Assembly (NCBI RefSeq): GCF_020382885.2
Contig: NC_058510.1
Location: forward strand, 386,001-450,000
Direction: 5' to 3'
DNA: 64,000 nt
Origin: Scatophagus argus
Taxonomy: Eukaryota > Chordata > Actinopteri > Scatophagidae
Both the position numbers and the translations under genes were made by a program. Numbering within the stretch: the first letter of the stretch is position 1; each line of letters begins with the position of its first letter. The notes below the pieces were generated by a model. That model did not search any database, was not told the DNA's origin, and saw nothing but the letters and a program-made list of their open reading frames with translations. This document shows positions 1-13,100 of this stretch, piece by piece.

Positions 1-2079
1 ATTGAGGATAACAAGCATAATCCCAGGTTTGTGTTCAGCTCTGTAGCCAGGCTGACAGAGAGCCATAGTGCTATTGAGCCTTGTATCCCTGTGACCCTTA
101 GTAGCAATGACTTTATAACCTTTTTTAATGACAAGATTTTAAACATTAGAGACAAAATTCAACACCTACTGACCTCAGCTGGTACTGATTTACTGGAACC
201 TTAGAAACAGCAGTAGAACCACATAATCATCTTGACTGCTTTTCTAGCATTGACCCTCATCAGCTATACTCACTCATATATTCATCCAAGCCAACAACAT
301 GCCTCTTAGAGCCCATCCCTACTAACCTACTCAATGAAGCTTTACCCTTACTTAGCACCTGTCTATTAGACATGATCAATCTGTCCCTAATAACAGGTTT
401 TGTACCCCAGTCCTTTAAAGTAGCTGTAGTCAAACCTTAAAAAAACACATACTTGACCCAGAGGTTTTAAGTAACTATAGACCAATATCTAACCTTCCAT
501 TTCTTTCCAAGATCCTTGAGAGAATAGTCGTCAATCAGCTATGTGACTTTCTTCATGGTAAGAGTTTATTTGAGAATTTTCAATCTGGCTTTAGAGCTCA
601 TCACAGCACAGAGACGGTATTAGTCAAAGTCACAAATGACCTCCTCCTGGCATCAGACAAGGGATTTATCTCTGTCCTTGTACTGTTAGACCTTAGTGCT
701 ACATGTTTTACTTATAAATTCAGACAAAACTGAAGTTATTGTTCTGGGCCCTGAACACCTTAGAAACAAATTATCCAGTGATATAGCAATGCTAGATGGC
801 TTAGCCATGGCCTCATTTAGGAGTTATCTTTGACCAGGACATGTCCTTTAACACACACATAACACACAGTTCAAAGACTGCATTCTTTCACCTCCGCAAT
901 ATTGCAAAAATTAGGGACATTCTGAGTCAGAAAGATGCAGAAAAATTAGTCCATGCATTCATTACCTCTAGACTGGATTATTGTAACTCCCTTCTATCAG
1001 GCTGCCCCAATAAATCCATAAAGACTCTCCAGCTAATCCAGAACGCTGCAGCAAGATTACTCACAACAACCAGCATGAGAGATCATATTTCTCCTGTTCT
1101 GGCTTCTCTACATTGGCTACCTGTAAAATTCAGGATAGATTTTAAAATTCTCCTCCTCACATATAAAGTCCTGAATGGTCAGGCACCATCCTATCTTAAA
1201 GAGTTAATAGTACCCTATTATCCCACCAGAACTTTGCGTTCCCAAAATGCAGGGCTACTTGTGGTTCCTAGAGTCCTCAAAAGTAGACTGGGAACCAGAG
1301 CCTTTAGTTATCAAGCTCCTCTACTATGGAACCACCTTCCAGTTTCGGTCCGGGAGGCGGACACCCTCTCTATATTTAAGAGTAGACTAAAAACTTTCTT
1401 GTTTGATAAAGCTTATAGTTAGGGCTGGCCTAGGCCGGCCCCTAGTCATGCTGCTATAGGCTTAGACCGCCGGAGGTCCTCCCATGATGCACTGAGCTCT
1501 TTCTTTCTCTCCATCTGCACACATTTATGTCCCATTAATGCATATCACTAACTCAACTTCTTCCCTGGAGTCCTTGTGCTTTCTGGTCTCGGTTCTCATT
1601 GATCGTGGTTGGACCTCCTGCTGTGGTCCTATTTGAAACTTACTGTGATTACTACTGTTTAGTCATAATCTATTTTAATTCTGTTACTACTCTGTACAGC
1701 TACTACCATTATTATTGTTACTACTACTGCTATCATAATCATCGTAGTACCTCCTGTATACTTCATTATCTACAGTTCCAGTGTTTCTAGTATTATTACT
1801 GCTGCTATGCATCTCTGCTTGTGTGCACCTTCTCTCACGCCACACCCCCTCTGTCTCTCTCTCTCTCTCTCTCAACCCAACCGGTCAAGGCAGATGGCCG
1901 CCCATCTTGAGCCAGGGTCTGATCCGAGGATTTTCCTCGTCACTGTTGCCGATTGCTTGTTCAAGGGGGAATGTTGGGTCCCCTTTACTACAATTTAAGT
2001 AAAGAGTTTGGTTTAGATCTGCTCTAATTGGAAAGCGTCATGAGATAACTTTTGTTGTGAATTGGCGCCATATAAAAAG
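1..2079 (+). mobile_element. L2-like LINE, 3' part, degenerate
   Basis: Remains of a non-LTR retrotransposon reverse transcriptase. From 841 to 1422 an open stretch of 193 codons encodes the C-terminal part (SRLDYCNSLLSGCP, QNAAARLL, SPVLASLHWLPV, LLWNHLPVSVREAD), typical of fish L2/CR1-type elements. Upstream (1-840) the reverse transcriptase is broken by stops and frameshifts. After LLDLSA the reading jumps to the segment that normally follows the YADD catalytic box, so the active-site region is deleted. Sequence from 1423 to about 2079 looks like the 3' UTR, ending in the ATTGGCGCCATATAAA type of tail known from fish L2 elements. The element is antisense to kmt2c and ends about 10 bp from an exon of that gene. 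It cannot be autonomous; the 5' end is off the window. Confidence 0.85.
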
Positions 2080-2089
2080 AAATGTTCAC

Positions 2090-5000
2090 CTGAGCTGCAA
2101 CGGGGTTCAGAGTTATCGCTATGGTAACCAGGTCTGTGTTAGAGCAGGAGGGAGGACCCTGATGGTTAGGCTCCGCCTTCACTTCCTGTTTCACTGCAGA
2201 GCCTGAACACAAACACACACACACACACACAAACGAAAGGTGAACAGCAGTTCAGAAAATTGACTTGAACCATCAGGTTAATAACATGAAGTCTGTCTAA
2301 TGTATTAATAACAGGGGATGAAAGAGTTTTTCCACCCTTTGAGGACTGACCTTTTCCCCATGCGCTGGGCATGATGGGTAATGTTGGCGACAGGCAAGGT
2401 GAGCGTGGCTCCAGTTTGATGAAGGAGAGGTCGGGGTACCTGCTGACCTCCATGTCGGCCACGCTCTCTGGAGATGATGATGGGACGAAGCTGTCCGGGC
2501 TGTCACGCTCTGATGAGTCCTGGACCCTGAGGAGGAAAACACAACAACAAGAAGAAACAACAGAAGAAGAAAGTCAGTGCAGCAGAAGGAGAAGAAGAAC
2601 AAAAAGTCATGCTTCAACAATATTCTTGTAAACTTTTAGTTTTCTAAAATCTTGTGACCTGAGTTCTTCTTGATTGTTGTGTGGAGGAGTCGGAAGGGAG
2701 GCAGGGACATCCACAGTCTTAGAGGTGTGGTTTAGAGCCAGAAGCCCCTCCCCCTTCTGCTTCACACCTTTTACTGAGAGGAAAAACATGGTATAAACTG
2801 CTGCACTCCTTCATCGCCATATTCAGACACCGAAGCATCAGTGAGGTCCAGCGCTGATGCTCAGCTAACAGAAAACAACAGAGATGTGTGACTGTTTGCT
2901 CACCATCCTGCTCGCTGATGTCTTTCCTGGACAATTCCTCTGTGGTGGCGAAGCCGTTCACCAGTTTCTGCCTGGCAACGGGCGGGGGGGTAGGGGGCAG
3001 GGAGGCTGGAGGTGTGGGGGGATTACTGAGGTTATTCTGCTGGGGGAAGGGACAGAAGTGAGGCCGGTGTCACAGCAGAAGTATTGCAGTATTAGTGCAA
3101 TATTACTACACTGGTACCTTGTATATGAGCTGGGAGTAATAGTCGGTGACTCCATCCAGACAGGCATTGCCAAAGGAGCCGGTCAGTCTGGAGTCTCTGC
3201 CCAGAGAGGAGCTGCCGTATGGCGGGAAAAGACTGAGATCCACCCCAAGAACTGGTTCCATGAGCGGCAGGACCGACAGCTAGGGGGCAGTGATCAATAA
3301 ATGACTACACTGAAAACATGTTTAGCAGCTCCACAGGCAATCGGTATCTGATCAACTGTAAATTTATGAGCAACTGAGACCAATAAAACATGAGGAAAAG
3401 TCATCCGAATCAACTTACTATTCACTAAATCAAGAGTCAAGATGACTTCATTTGTCTTCAGGAGTTTTCTCTTTAATGAGGAATTAATTGAAACAACAAC
3501 TATTGACAAAAATAAGTGTGAGCTTGTGAGGAAAGAAAACAGGAAGGAAAAACATTAAGGAAGGGCCAGGGTGAGAAGAAAGAAGGGAAATAAAGAAGGA
3601 AACAAACTCTCCAGCTGTGGGGGAGATGAAGAAGAAGAAGCAAGAGGAGCACACGGAGGTGCTGCCAGGTCTACCTGTGTGAGGTGTGTCACCAGCGGGT
3701 CAGAGGAGGTGGAGGAGTGCAGTGTCTTCTCCTCTTCCTCTCTCTTTCTCCTCTTGTTTTTGGGAGGAGCTCTGTCTTTCTCTGGGCGAGTGAGTCTCTT
3801 ACAGCGCTGAGTCTTCTTCCTGCCAGAGGAGTCCAGGAGGTCCGGACTGTACACCTGGAGGAGCGCACAGGCCACACAGTGAGTGAGTGCTCTCTTCAAG
3901 GTCCTAGAAAGCTAACAAAAATTATTCCAAAATTATTATTTCCCTCTGGATTTTAACCTCTCTCCTCACCGTGTTCCCATGGGAACCAGGCCTGTCCTCT
4001 TCCTCGGACCGGACACTCTCGATGGACAGCTGGCGGTGGGTGGTGGTTGGGGCCTGGTCGGTGGGCGATGGCGTGGTGGCTGGGGAGGTCTTGTCTTTCA
4101 GCAGGTGCCTGAGCAGCTCTTTCCCCCCATCTCCGTCTTTACCTCCCTCGTGGAGAAGAGAGGGAGAGGAGAATCCTTCACCCATACCCTCTTCCAACTT
4201 CACCACACCTCCCCCACAAGCTCCTCCATCCTCACGCTCCTCCTGCAGGGACAACAAGAACACAAAATACTAAAAATCTGAGTGGAAAAGTCCTTCAGTC
4301 CCACTGTGATATTACAGGCTACTGACCTTAACCTCCAGACAAGCTGCAAACAGTGGAGCCCTCAGAGACTCTGCACCCACAACGGAGCCTCGCTGCTGGG
4401 CTGCAGAGGTGACCGACAGCTGCTTCTCCAGCTCAGATGACGGAGCCAGACCGCGGAGGGAGGAGCTTAGAGAGAAGGACACATCTGATTGGTCAATGTT
4501 GCTCCGAGTAGGCGTGGAACAGGCAGTGTCTGAGACAGCAGGAGTGGGTGGGGCTGTGTTGTCATCAGAGTGTGAGGACAGCGGCGTCCTGGCTCCCCCT
4601 CCTCCACCAGTGGTGTCATCTGCTTCTCTCTTCCTGCTCCTCTTCTTCTTTACTTTGTCTTCAGGGATAATGTCTGAGTAGAGCTGGATGAGGGAGGCGG
4701 GACCTCCCGAGGAGGAACAGGGGAAGGGGGTAGAGGGTGAGGAAGAGGAGGAGTCATGACCAAATTGATGAGCCTGACCTCCGGGTTGGGGGAGGGTCAT
4801 TCCTGCTGTCCCTGTCCCAGCTGGTCGTACCTGCCCCGGAGTTGAGAGCCTGGCAGGGCCTGAGAACCTCGGTCTGGTCTGGAGGTTGGGAGGAGGCTCA
4901 GGCAGGTCCCTGCCCCGCTCTGCTATGGCCCCAGGTAACAGAACTGGAGCCGGGTGAGCTCCAGGGAGCAGAGGGCCTGCTGTGAAGCCCTGCTGGAGGC

Positions 5001-5298
5001 CTGCCTGTTGGGGGAACGGTGCACCCACCTGGTTTTGGTGCTGTGGGGGAGGTCTGGAGGCTGGGGGTGACTGGAGAAAGTCCTGGGGCAGCTCAGAGCT
5101 AAAGAAAGGCATCTGGGAGAGACTGTCCCCTCCAGGGGCAGGTGCTGCCCCGGCAAGACCTCCCGGCCCTGGTGTCTGTCCAACTCGAGCTCCAGATGGA
5201 GGCACGGATGCTACTCCGGCTCCAGGACCCACGGAGGCCCCAAGGAGGCCTTGCTGCTCCAGCTCCAGTCTCTGCTGCAGGGCACGATGACGCTCCAC
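2090..5298 (-). other. kmt2c: kmt2c exons 53-60: last exons inside the window, including LXXLL motif
   Basis: Exons: 4,327-5,298 ([15 protein letters not shown] ... [20 protein letters not shown]); 3,970-4,242 ([11 protein letters not shown], an LXXLL nuclear-receptor-box type motif also in human KMT2C); 3,675-3,854 ([18 protein letters not shown], probable basic NLS); 3,118-3,279 ([14 protein letters not shown]); 2,904-3,039 ([29 protein letters not shown]); 2,659-2,773 ([20 protein letters not shown]); 2,351-2,526 ([20 protein letters not shown]); 2,090-2,193 ([13 protein letters not shown]). The catalytic and FYR domains should follow in the next exons, off the window. Confidence 0.88.
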
Positions 5299-7120
5299 CT
5301 GAGAGCAGAAGAAAAGATGAACAACCATGGGTTTACTTCTGCATCCTGTAGTCTGAGCAATGACGGTGGGATGTTTCACCTCCTGCATGAGCTGAACTCT
5401 CTGCCTCTCCTGCTGCTCTCTCAGCCTCTCCCTCCTCTCTCTCTCCTGGAAGCCCTCGCTGAACGGGTTGTTGTCGTCAAAGTTCACCTGTGGGTCGCAG
5501 AGGCAGAGGTGGTGTCAGAAATTTCAGTTTCTTCATCAGGGCATCTCTGTAACTTTACTCTTTAAGAAGGCTGACTTCCTATGTATCTTCAGTAATAATA
5601 ATAAGACTTAGGACAGAGTTTTTAAGCCTCCAACCAATCAAAATCAGTAAGAGAAGCCAGAAGCTCAAATTAAACCACTTTAACATAAACGTTCTGCTCA
5701 ATTCCAGATGTTACCTGACGAGGGGGGGCAGCTCCGTCTCCTGCTGCTCCACTGGGTGCCACAGTGGGGCCTCGGGGGCCCGCAGTGAAGCCAGGCACCA
5801 TGGCCGGGGGGGTCTGGGTGTGTGGGGAACCCTGGGTGGGCAGATGAGGCACCCTCTGTGCAATCACCCCTGGGGCCCTACCACTTGGGGTCCAACCAGG
5901 GGGGACAGTAGGGACACGGCCTGGTGTCGGACCACTGGGGTGGGGTTGCATGGACACAATGGGCTGGTTGAGGAGGGTCTGTGACATCATGGAGGGAGGA
6001 GTCGGATGCTGCTGCTGCTGCAGAGCTCTCTGCTGCTGCTGTTTGGTCCTGTAGTCCTCAATCAGCTCTGCGTGATCCTTCTGCTGCTTCCGGATCTGAA
6101 CACAGAAAGCAAACATTGCAGTGATGTGTCTTAACTGAGAGCCTCTCGCTGCTCAGATTCAGCCCTAAACCTGACTTATCTGTTGTTTCTTCATGCACTG
6201 CAGTTTATTTAGACTTGGGCCCACACACACTGTCCTGTTGCCACAAACACTCTCTAGAGTACCAAATGTGGATTCATCCACCACTAAAAATAGTCCCCTA
6301 ACAATGCACTGTTTGGATCTCTAATCAATGCCTGATATGCCTGATATGAAGTGATATTAACTGTGATCATTATAGCTGGACTTAGTTCAACATCTCTCAC
6401 CAAGTCTCCAAAATGTACACGTGGTTCAGACTTGCTGTTCTCCTGTCAAGTTTTTATTTGGAAATCCCACATTTTTTGTGAGAAGAGGCATTTGAGTGTC
6501 TCACAGCAGTTATAACTGAGGCCCCAGGTGTTGTATACCTGCTCCAGCTGTTTCTGCACCACCCCCTGCTGCTCGGTGATGTGGCGGAGCTGAGCTGCGT
6601 CCTCTTCAGCAAAGGGTCGGCCGGCCTTCTTGGCTGTTCTCTGTTTGGCCGACAGAGATTTCTTGGTCTTGCGGTGAGCTGCGATCTGTTCCTCCAGTAG
6701 ACGCTGTTGCATCTGCAGGAGCTGCTGCGTCTCTCCCAGCCACTCCTCGTACTGACGCTGCTGAGACTCGTCTACAGGAGACATGACAGCTTTGACTTCA
6801 TGTGGTGTAAAGATCTCTATCATTGTGTACCTGAACACTGATTTAACTGGCTGATTGCGCTGGCTGGTTTAGATAAAATCTGATACTCACTGATGAAACC
6901 GGGGCCGAAGCTGGGGGGATTGGGTCGCACCAACTGGGGGTTCAACTTTCCGTCCTGACAGGAAGAGAAAACACTTCCTGTCTAAACCAAAACTCAGCAA
7001 ATAAGTTTAAGTTTATGTTTAGTTCTACACACCTGTCCCACCAGGTGAGGAGGCTGAGGAGTGCCCTCTGGACCTGGGGCCACTGGGCCCCCCTGAGCCA
7101 CTGGAGCCTGCTGGAACCTG

Positions 7121-7187
<67 letters not shown>

Positions 7188-10100
7188 CGCACAGAGGCAG
7201 TTATTTTAGCTCCCAGATTCTGTACTCATCTGTTTCTCCATTTTTTCTCCTTCTTTATAGAAGGGTTACAGTAATCGATGTACCTGTTGATGACCATGGG
7301 ATTGAGTCCTAAATTGCCCTGGGTCATGACCTTGTTGATGCCCTTCAGAGCCACCATCTTGGCTTTCATGATTGGGTCAGAGATGGAGTCAAAGTCTGCT
7401 GAACACACACATGCACAGAGAAGAGTCACAAAGAGCCTTTTCAAGTTAAAAACACTGTTTAAAGGTCTGCCGAGATTCAGGTTTTACCCATATTTGGTAA
7501 CACAGACTCTGGGGTGGACCTCTGTCTTATCAAAGCCTGCATCTGTTTCTGCTGCTGCTGCTCCTGGCGCTCCTGGTCCAGGAGGTCCTGTAGGAGAAGC
7601 GGCTGCTCATCTAGGAGCAGAGGCCTGTGCTTGTCCTGGTTAGGGTCCTGGTTCTGAGTCTGGGTGGAGATGCCCTGATGAAGAGGCTGGGTCTGGGGAT
7701 TGATGAGGAGGTGAGGCTGGGAGGGTTGGAGGGACATCGGGTGAGGTGGGACTGGGGGGCCCTGAGGAGCCAGACTCGGATGGGGAGACACCAGGAGACC
7801 CTGAGGGTGGGGGGTGAAGAGAACCGGCAGGGATGTGGGGGAGCCAAATGGCCTCTGCTGCTGTTGAAAGACAGACTGTTGACCTGGGAAGACAGAGGAG
7901 GCAGTAAAGAGACAAAGGAGGCAGAGGAGAAGGAGGACCAGACAAACCGAGAAAGAAGGAGGACAAATAAGACAAAGGAGGACACAAAGACAATGAAGGA
8001 GACAGAGAAGAGAATGTGTGATTAATAAATACAGATTAATAACCAGCAATAAAATCTATAGTAGAAATACTGATCAATATGCCCCAAAAAATGCTTCATG
8101 AAGTTCAGGAAGTGAAAGAAAACTTTATTTTTGCAGGACTGGTTTACCTCCAGCCATGGGGGGGTGAACCCTGGGAGCCATGACTGATGATGGAGCGTGC
8201 TCCTGGGTCTGGATATCTGGAAAGGCCCCTGGACCTGAACCAGATTCCTCCACCTGCTAAACATGTTTTCAGGGAGGCAACATTGTGAGGAACAGTTCTT
8301 TTATCAAATAATTGATGATTTTTTGTCATTGATCAGTGATAATTAAATACTTAAGATGAGGTGGTGCACACCTTGGTGAGGAGAGCAGACGAGCTGGGCT
8401 GGTTGGAGCCTGCTGTCTCGGCTCCTGGAGGTTTGGGGGGTCTGATGCTGGTCACGACCCCAGATTGTGGTGTATGCTGCTGGGTTGCCAAGGCGTTGTC
8501 CTTCCCTTCAGTCTTAGTACTGTTCTGCACTTCCTGTTTGACCTGGCAATCTGTCTTTCTGGGCCCGCTGGCTCCGTCCTTCCTCTCTCCCCTGTCCTTC
8601 TCCTCCACCGGCTCCCCCAGGTCCAGCTCCTCGTTGAACATGTCCTTCTTGTCCTCCAGATTAAGCTCAGGGTCAGCGTAGGCAATCAGGTCAAACTTCC
8701 CTGACAGCAGGAAATCATCGAGGTGGAGGTCATTCGGACCAAGATCCAGATCCTCTTTACCTGAAACAACGAGGAGAAATGTTCCTCTTGAAAACATCAT
8801 AGGATCGTGTGCTGTTATGACAGGAAGCTTCCGTGTTTTGTGAAAAGATCAGCAGGTTTGTTTTAATGAGTAATAATGATTTGACACTCTGTGCTCCTAC
8901 CATCTTCAGGGTCAAGGTTCAGGTTGAGGTCGACCAGATCCTTCACCTCCACATCCTCCAGATCCTTCACAGCCGAGTCCTCACCCTCTAGGTGCTCCTC
9001 CATGCCATCAGCTCCTGTCAGTGCCGACTCGGTGCTCTGTGTCAGTGCTGCAGAGTGGTTCACATGTTGCTGATTTGGCTGCTCCATCACCATGTGCTGC
9101 TGGCCCAGTGGTGTCTCACCCATCCTGGCTCCCTGACCGGGTCTGACTGGAGATGGCTCAGGGTCTGGAATGGCGGGCGGAGGGAAGGGTAGCCTCAGGC
9201 GGTTCTCAGGTACGCGGTGTCTTAACTCAATGTAAGGCTGTCCCATGATGCTGTGCTGTTGGAGGGGGAGGGCACGTGGGAGGAAGGGCTGGGGGACACC
9301 TGGTCAGGGAGGAGTGGGGTATCAGCGACTTTTGAAAATATTTCATAATAAATAAAATATACGTATTTACTTTTTAATCGATGACCAAAAAAGTACTGCT
9401 GCAGCTGTTTGAGGTCAAGCTGATTTAAAATTAATATTCTGTTGAGGGGGTCATACTAACCTGGCAGCATGTGAGCAGTGGGAGCACTGAGGGGTCGGAT
9501 GCTGGTGAATTCCCCAGGTGTCGGCCTCTTCATTTGGACAAGACCTCCCTCCTCCACCCCAAGTCCAGATCCAGGCATCAAACCCTGAGGAGGCCGTGAG
9601 AATGAGTCCTGGAGACCTGCTGGAGATCCTGGAGGAACACTGAACCTGGAGAAGAGAGAAGATGAGTAAATCAAATCACACCATCGGATCAGGTCAGGAT
9701 TGGATTTTGTTGCTCCTCTTACCTCACGGCAGGCCCTCGGACTCCCTGCTCTCTCGGAAGGCTCTGCCTGGGGAAGGGTGCCTCGCTGGGGGTGAAGCCC
9801 CTCTGCTGCTCTCCTGGGAAGCTGCCAGGGAACCTCGGGGCTGGAGCCCCCACTGCCCCACCAGGCCTTAATGTGCCAGGGTAAGGGGGTGGGGGACGTC
9901 CAAACGGATCTGTTGGAGGAGCAGTGGAGGGGTCCTCCGGGGACCAGTGGCGTGATGTGGCAGGAGCAGGGGTGGATCCCGGTGGAGTTCCAGAAGCTGC
10001 ATCCTGCAGACCTTTCTCCTGCCGTAACGCATACTTCTGCTGTTGCTGCCTCAGGATGAGCTGCCGAAGCCGCTGACGCTGCGCACCCAGACAGAGAACA

Positions 10101-13100
10101 CAATAGAACAGTGTAGAACAAACCAGCTGAGAACCGAATCTCTCAGCATCAGAAATGAAATCCAGACACTCAGCTTTGATTCAAGAAACCAACATGAATT
10201 TTTTCTTTTTTTATTGACTGAGACCCATCCTACCTGTCTCAGCTTCTCCTCTGAGTCACCAAGTTGGGGTAACATGCTCATCGGTCCATCTAAAGAAGCG
10301 GCAAGCGCTGCACTTTCATTGGTTGTCATCTTATCCGTCTGAGCGGGGCCTGGTGTCATGTGACCCTGCTCAAAGGGGTCATGGCCAGGAGTGTGACCTG
10401 CCAATCCAGAGAAGCCGCTCTCCTCCAACATCCCAGGTTGCTTTGGTGTCTGGCCGCTATGGGTTCTGGGAAATGAGTCCTGCTGCTGCTGTTGTTGTTG
10501 TTGTCTTCCTGGAGACTGCTGCAACTGAAGACAGAAAATACATAAATGAAAGAGAAGAATGCAGTGCAGTCATATAAAACTGGACAATATGCTACCTGGT
10601 GGTGAGTTGGGGTGAATGTCACCGTCTCTCCAGGTAGGCCTGGGGTCAGAGGGGATGAACCGGATCCTGCAGGTTGAGGAGTGAAGCTCTCCACTGGGGC
10701 CTGGATGAAGGGTTCGGGAGGCTTCTGGGGCCGCGGCGTTGAAGGTTGCTGGGCGTAGGGATCCGACGAAGGTCGTGGCGTACCAGTGGGCTGTGTGTAG
10801 GGGTCAGTGCTCCGCTGACTTCCCGGTGACCGAGGGAAACGCTCGGTGACAGAGGGACGGGGTGTCCCCGGGTTGGAGGAATATGGATCAATGTTTGGGT
10901 GTGAAGGGGAGGGTCGATGGCTGGCTGGCTGCTGGTTATACTGGTCCAGTCTCGGGGGAGGCGGTGCAGTGACATATGTAGGGTCAGAATGCGGCCGTGG
11001 CGTACCAGGGGTCTGAGGGTTGGCATAAGGGTCCGGTGAAGGCCGGGAAGTAAGAGGTGACTGCTGGGTGAAGGGATCAGAGATCTGCTGGCTGTAGTCA
11101 GGTCTGGGGGTGCCGGGTGTCTGGGCATAGGGGCTGCGGTGGGGGGAGCCCAGTCCTGACAATGGACTGGAGGGGAATGTAGTGTCCTGTGACTGGGAAA
11201 GGGCAAAGGCCAGGTCCGTAGGTCTAGACAGGTCCCTCCTTCCTCCTCCTGTGCTGCCAAACACCTCGGGTTGAGGCTGGTGCTGGGGGGGCATGGGGGC
11301 TTTAAATATTCCACCCTGAACCTGCTCACCAGCCCGACCATACAGTTCAGACACAGTTCGCATGTTGCTGCTATTATGAGGAGTCCTCTGGTAGTTCTCA
11401 GCTGCTCTGATACCAACATGTCTGGCTGAATGGTCAGGGGCCGAACCAGAGGGGGGACTCATCATACCTGCTCTGCTCTGCTGCACTCCTGAGAAAAGAA
11501 AACAAGGAGGAGACAGGTCACCGGGAGAAGAAAAAACAAGGGGCAAAATTACTAGGAGGGGATAGTCAAAGTGAGTTACCTGCATGGGGTATGAGGGCCC
11601 TGGAGACATCAGAAATTTTAGAGTCTGGGGATGGGGTGGGTGAACCAAAGGCATCGTGGGCCGGGGAGGCACTGAGGGAGTTGCGACGCTGCTGCTGCTG
11701 GGGGGCTGGGAGGCCACCAGCCTGGGTGGAAGTGGGGCGAGGAGTTCCTACAACCTTAGTGTAGGGGTCCCACGGTGAAGACGGGCGGGAGGAGGGTGGG
11801 GAGAACATCTGGGGGGAGGATGGGGGCTGATGAAGAGGGGAGGAGGGGTGGGGGGAGTGAGGGAGTGAGGAAAAACCAGAGGGGGGAGGGGCTTGTGGTC
11901 TGAGGAAGACATCGTCAGCCTGTCCTGAGCTCTGGCCCCCCTGCAGGAGGGGGTTCTGTCTGCACTGACCCTCCCTGGATGCTGGTGGATGGAGAGGCGA
12001 GGCGCTGCCCGGGGTAACTGGCTGCTGTGTGGGCATCACAGGGCTCCGGCTGCCTGTCTCTGGTGAAAGTCGTCCAGCGAGGCGCTGGGCGGCTAATATC
12101 TGCTGCTGCTGCCTCTGCTGCAGGAGCTGCTCGATCTTCACCTGCTCCAACTTCTGAGTGGCCTCCATCTTGGCCTGCTGCTTGCTCTTCTGACGCATTT
12201 GCTGACAGAAAAACCAAAAGAAGAACACAGGAGGACAGAAACGCACAGGAACAGACATCAGCGTGTTGATTGGTCGCTACATGTGGAGTTGTAACATGAT
12301 GACATGGCAGCTAGTAATGCTCGCTTTCCCTCTCTCTCTATGTACATGTGGGAGAATCGGAGATGAATGGGTGTACAACGTGCAGGGGTGGTTGTGGGGG
12401 GTGGGGGGTAGGGGGCAGGAGCAGATACCACATGACTAAAACACCTCCGTCGTTCAAATGACTGAGCGTACTGGAGGATCAAACGTGCACAGCTGTTTTA
12501 GTACTCGTGGTTCTGTTGGGATGATGGAGGGTCTGAGAGTCTGGGGGTGGGGGTGGGGGGTCACATCTGGCACTCATTAGTCCTCCCTATCTGTCTCTCA
12601 CCTGGTTAAGCACACCTGCTCACAGTGAATGTGAGGCTGCTGTTGTCCTTCAGCACACAGACAACACACACTGGGAAAAACACTGGCCACTTCCTGTCAC
12701 ATGGCCTCAGGTGTCTGCTGATCACCTGTTGGTATCAGATCCCGTACCTCTGACATTAATGGTGGTCGCTGGACTATCGAAATGCTCCAGAGGATGAACC
12801 CTCAATCTTTCCTGTAGCACCACCTTCAGGACAAACTTTATATGCTTAGCTGCACTGCCTGAGACTCTAAGACTCTTCCTTTATCTGTGTGATGAGGTGA
12901 GAGAAGCTTTAAAATAATCAGTAAAACATTTGTACAAATCAGTGACCACCGGTTCTCAGATCACTGAGGTGGATGCTGAAGGACAGCAGCAGGCCAACAT
13001 CCAGAGCGAGGCAGCATCCCTTCAGAATAAAATCAATCAGTTCTGAGACAGACTGAGGCCACGGCACCGACTCTGGGTCAACTCCACTTCAGCTCTTCTC

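Noticed and set aside
6942-7184. Short frames starting MCVCVCVC
   Set aside because: Translations of a CA/GT microsatellite; similar ones occur at 36.1, 38.2 and 62.6 kb.
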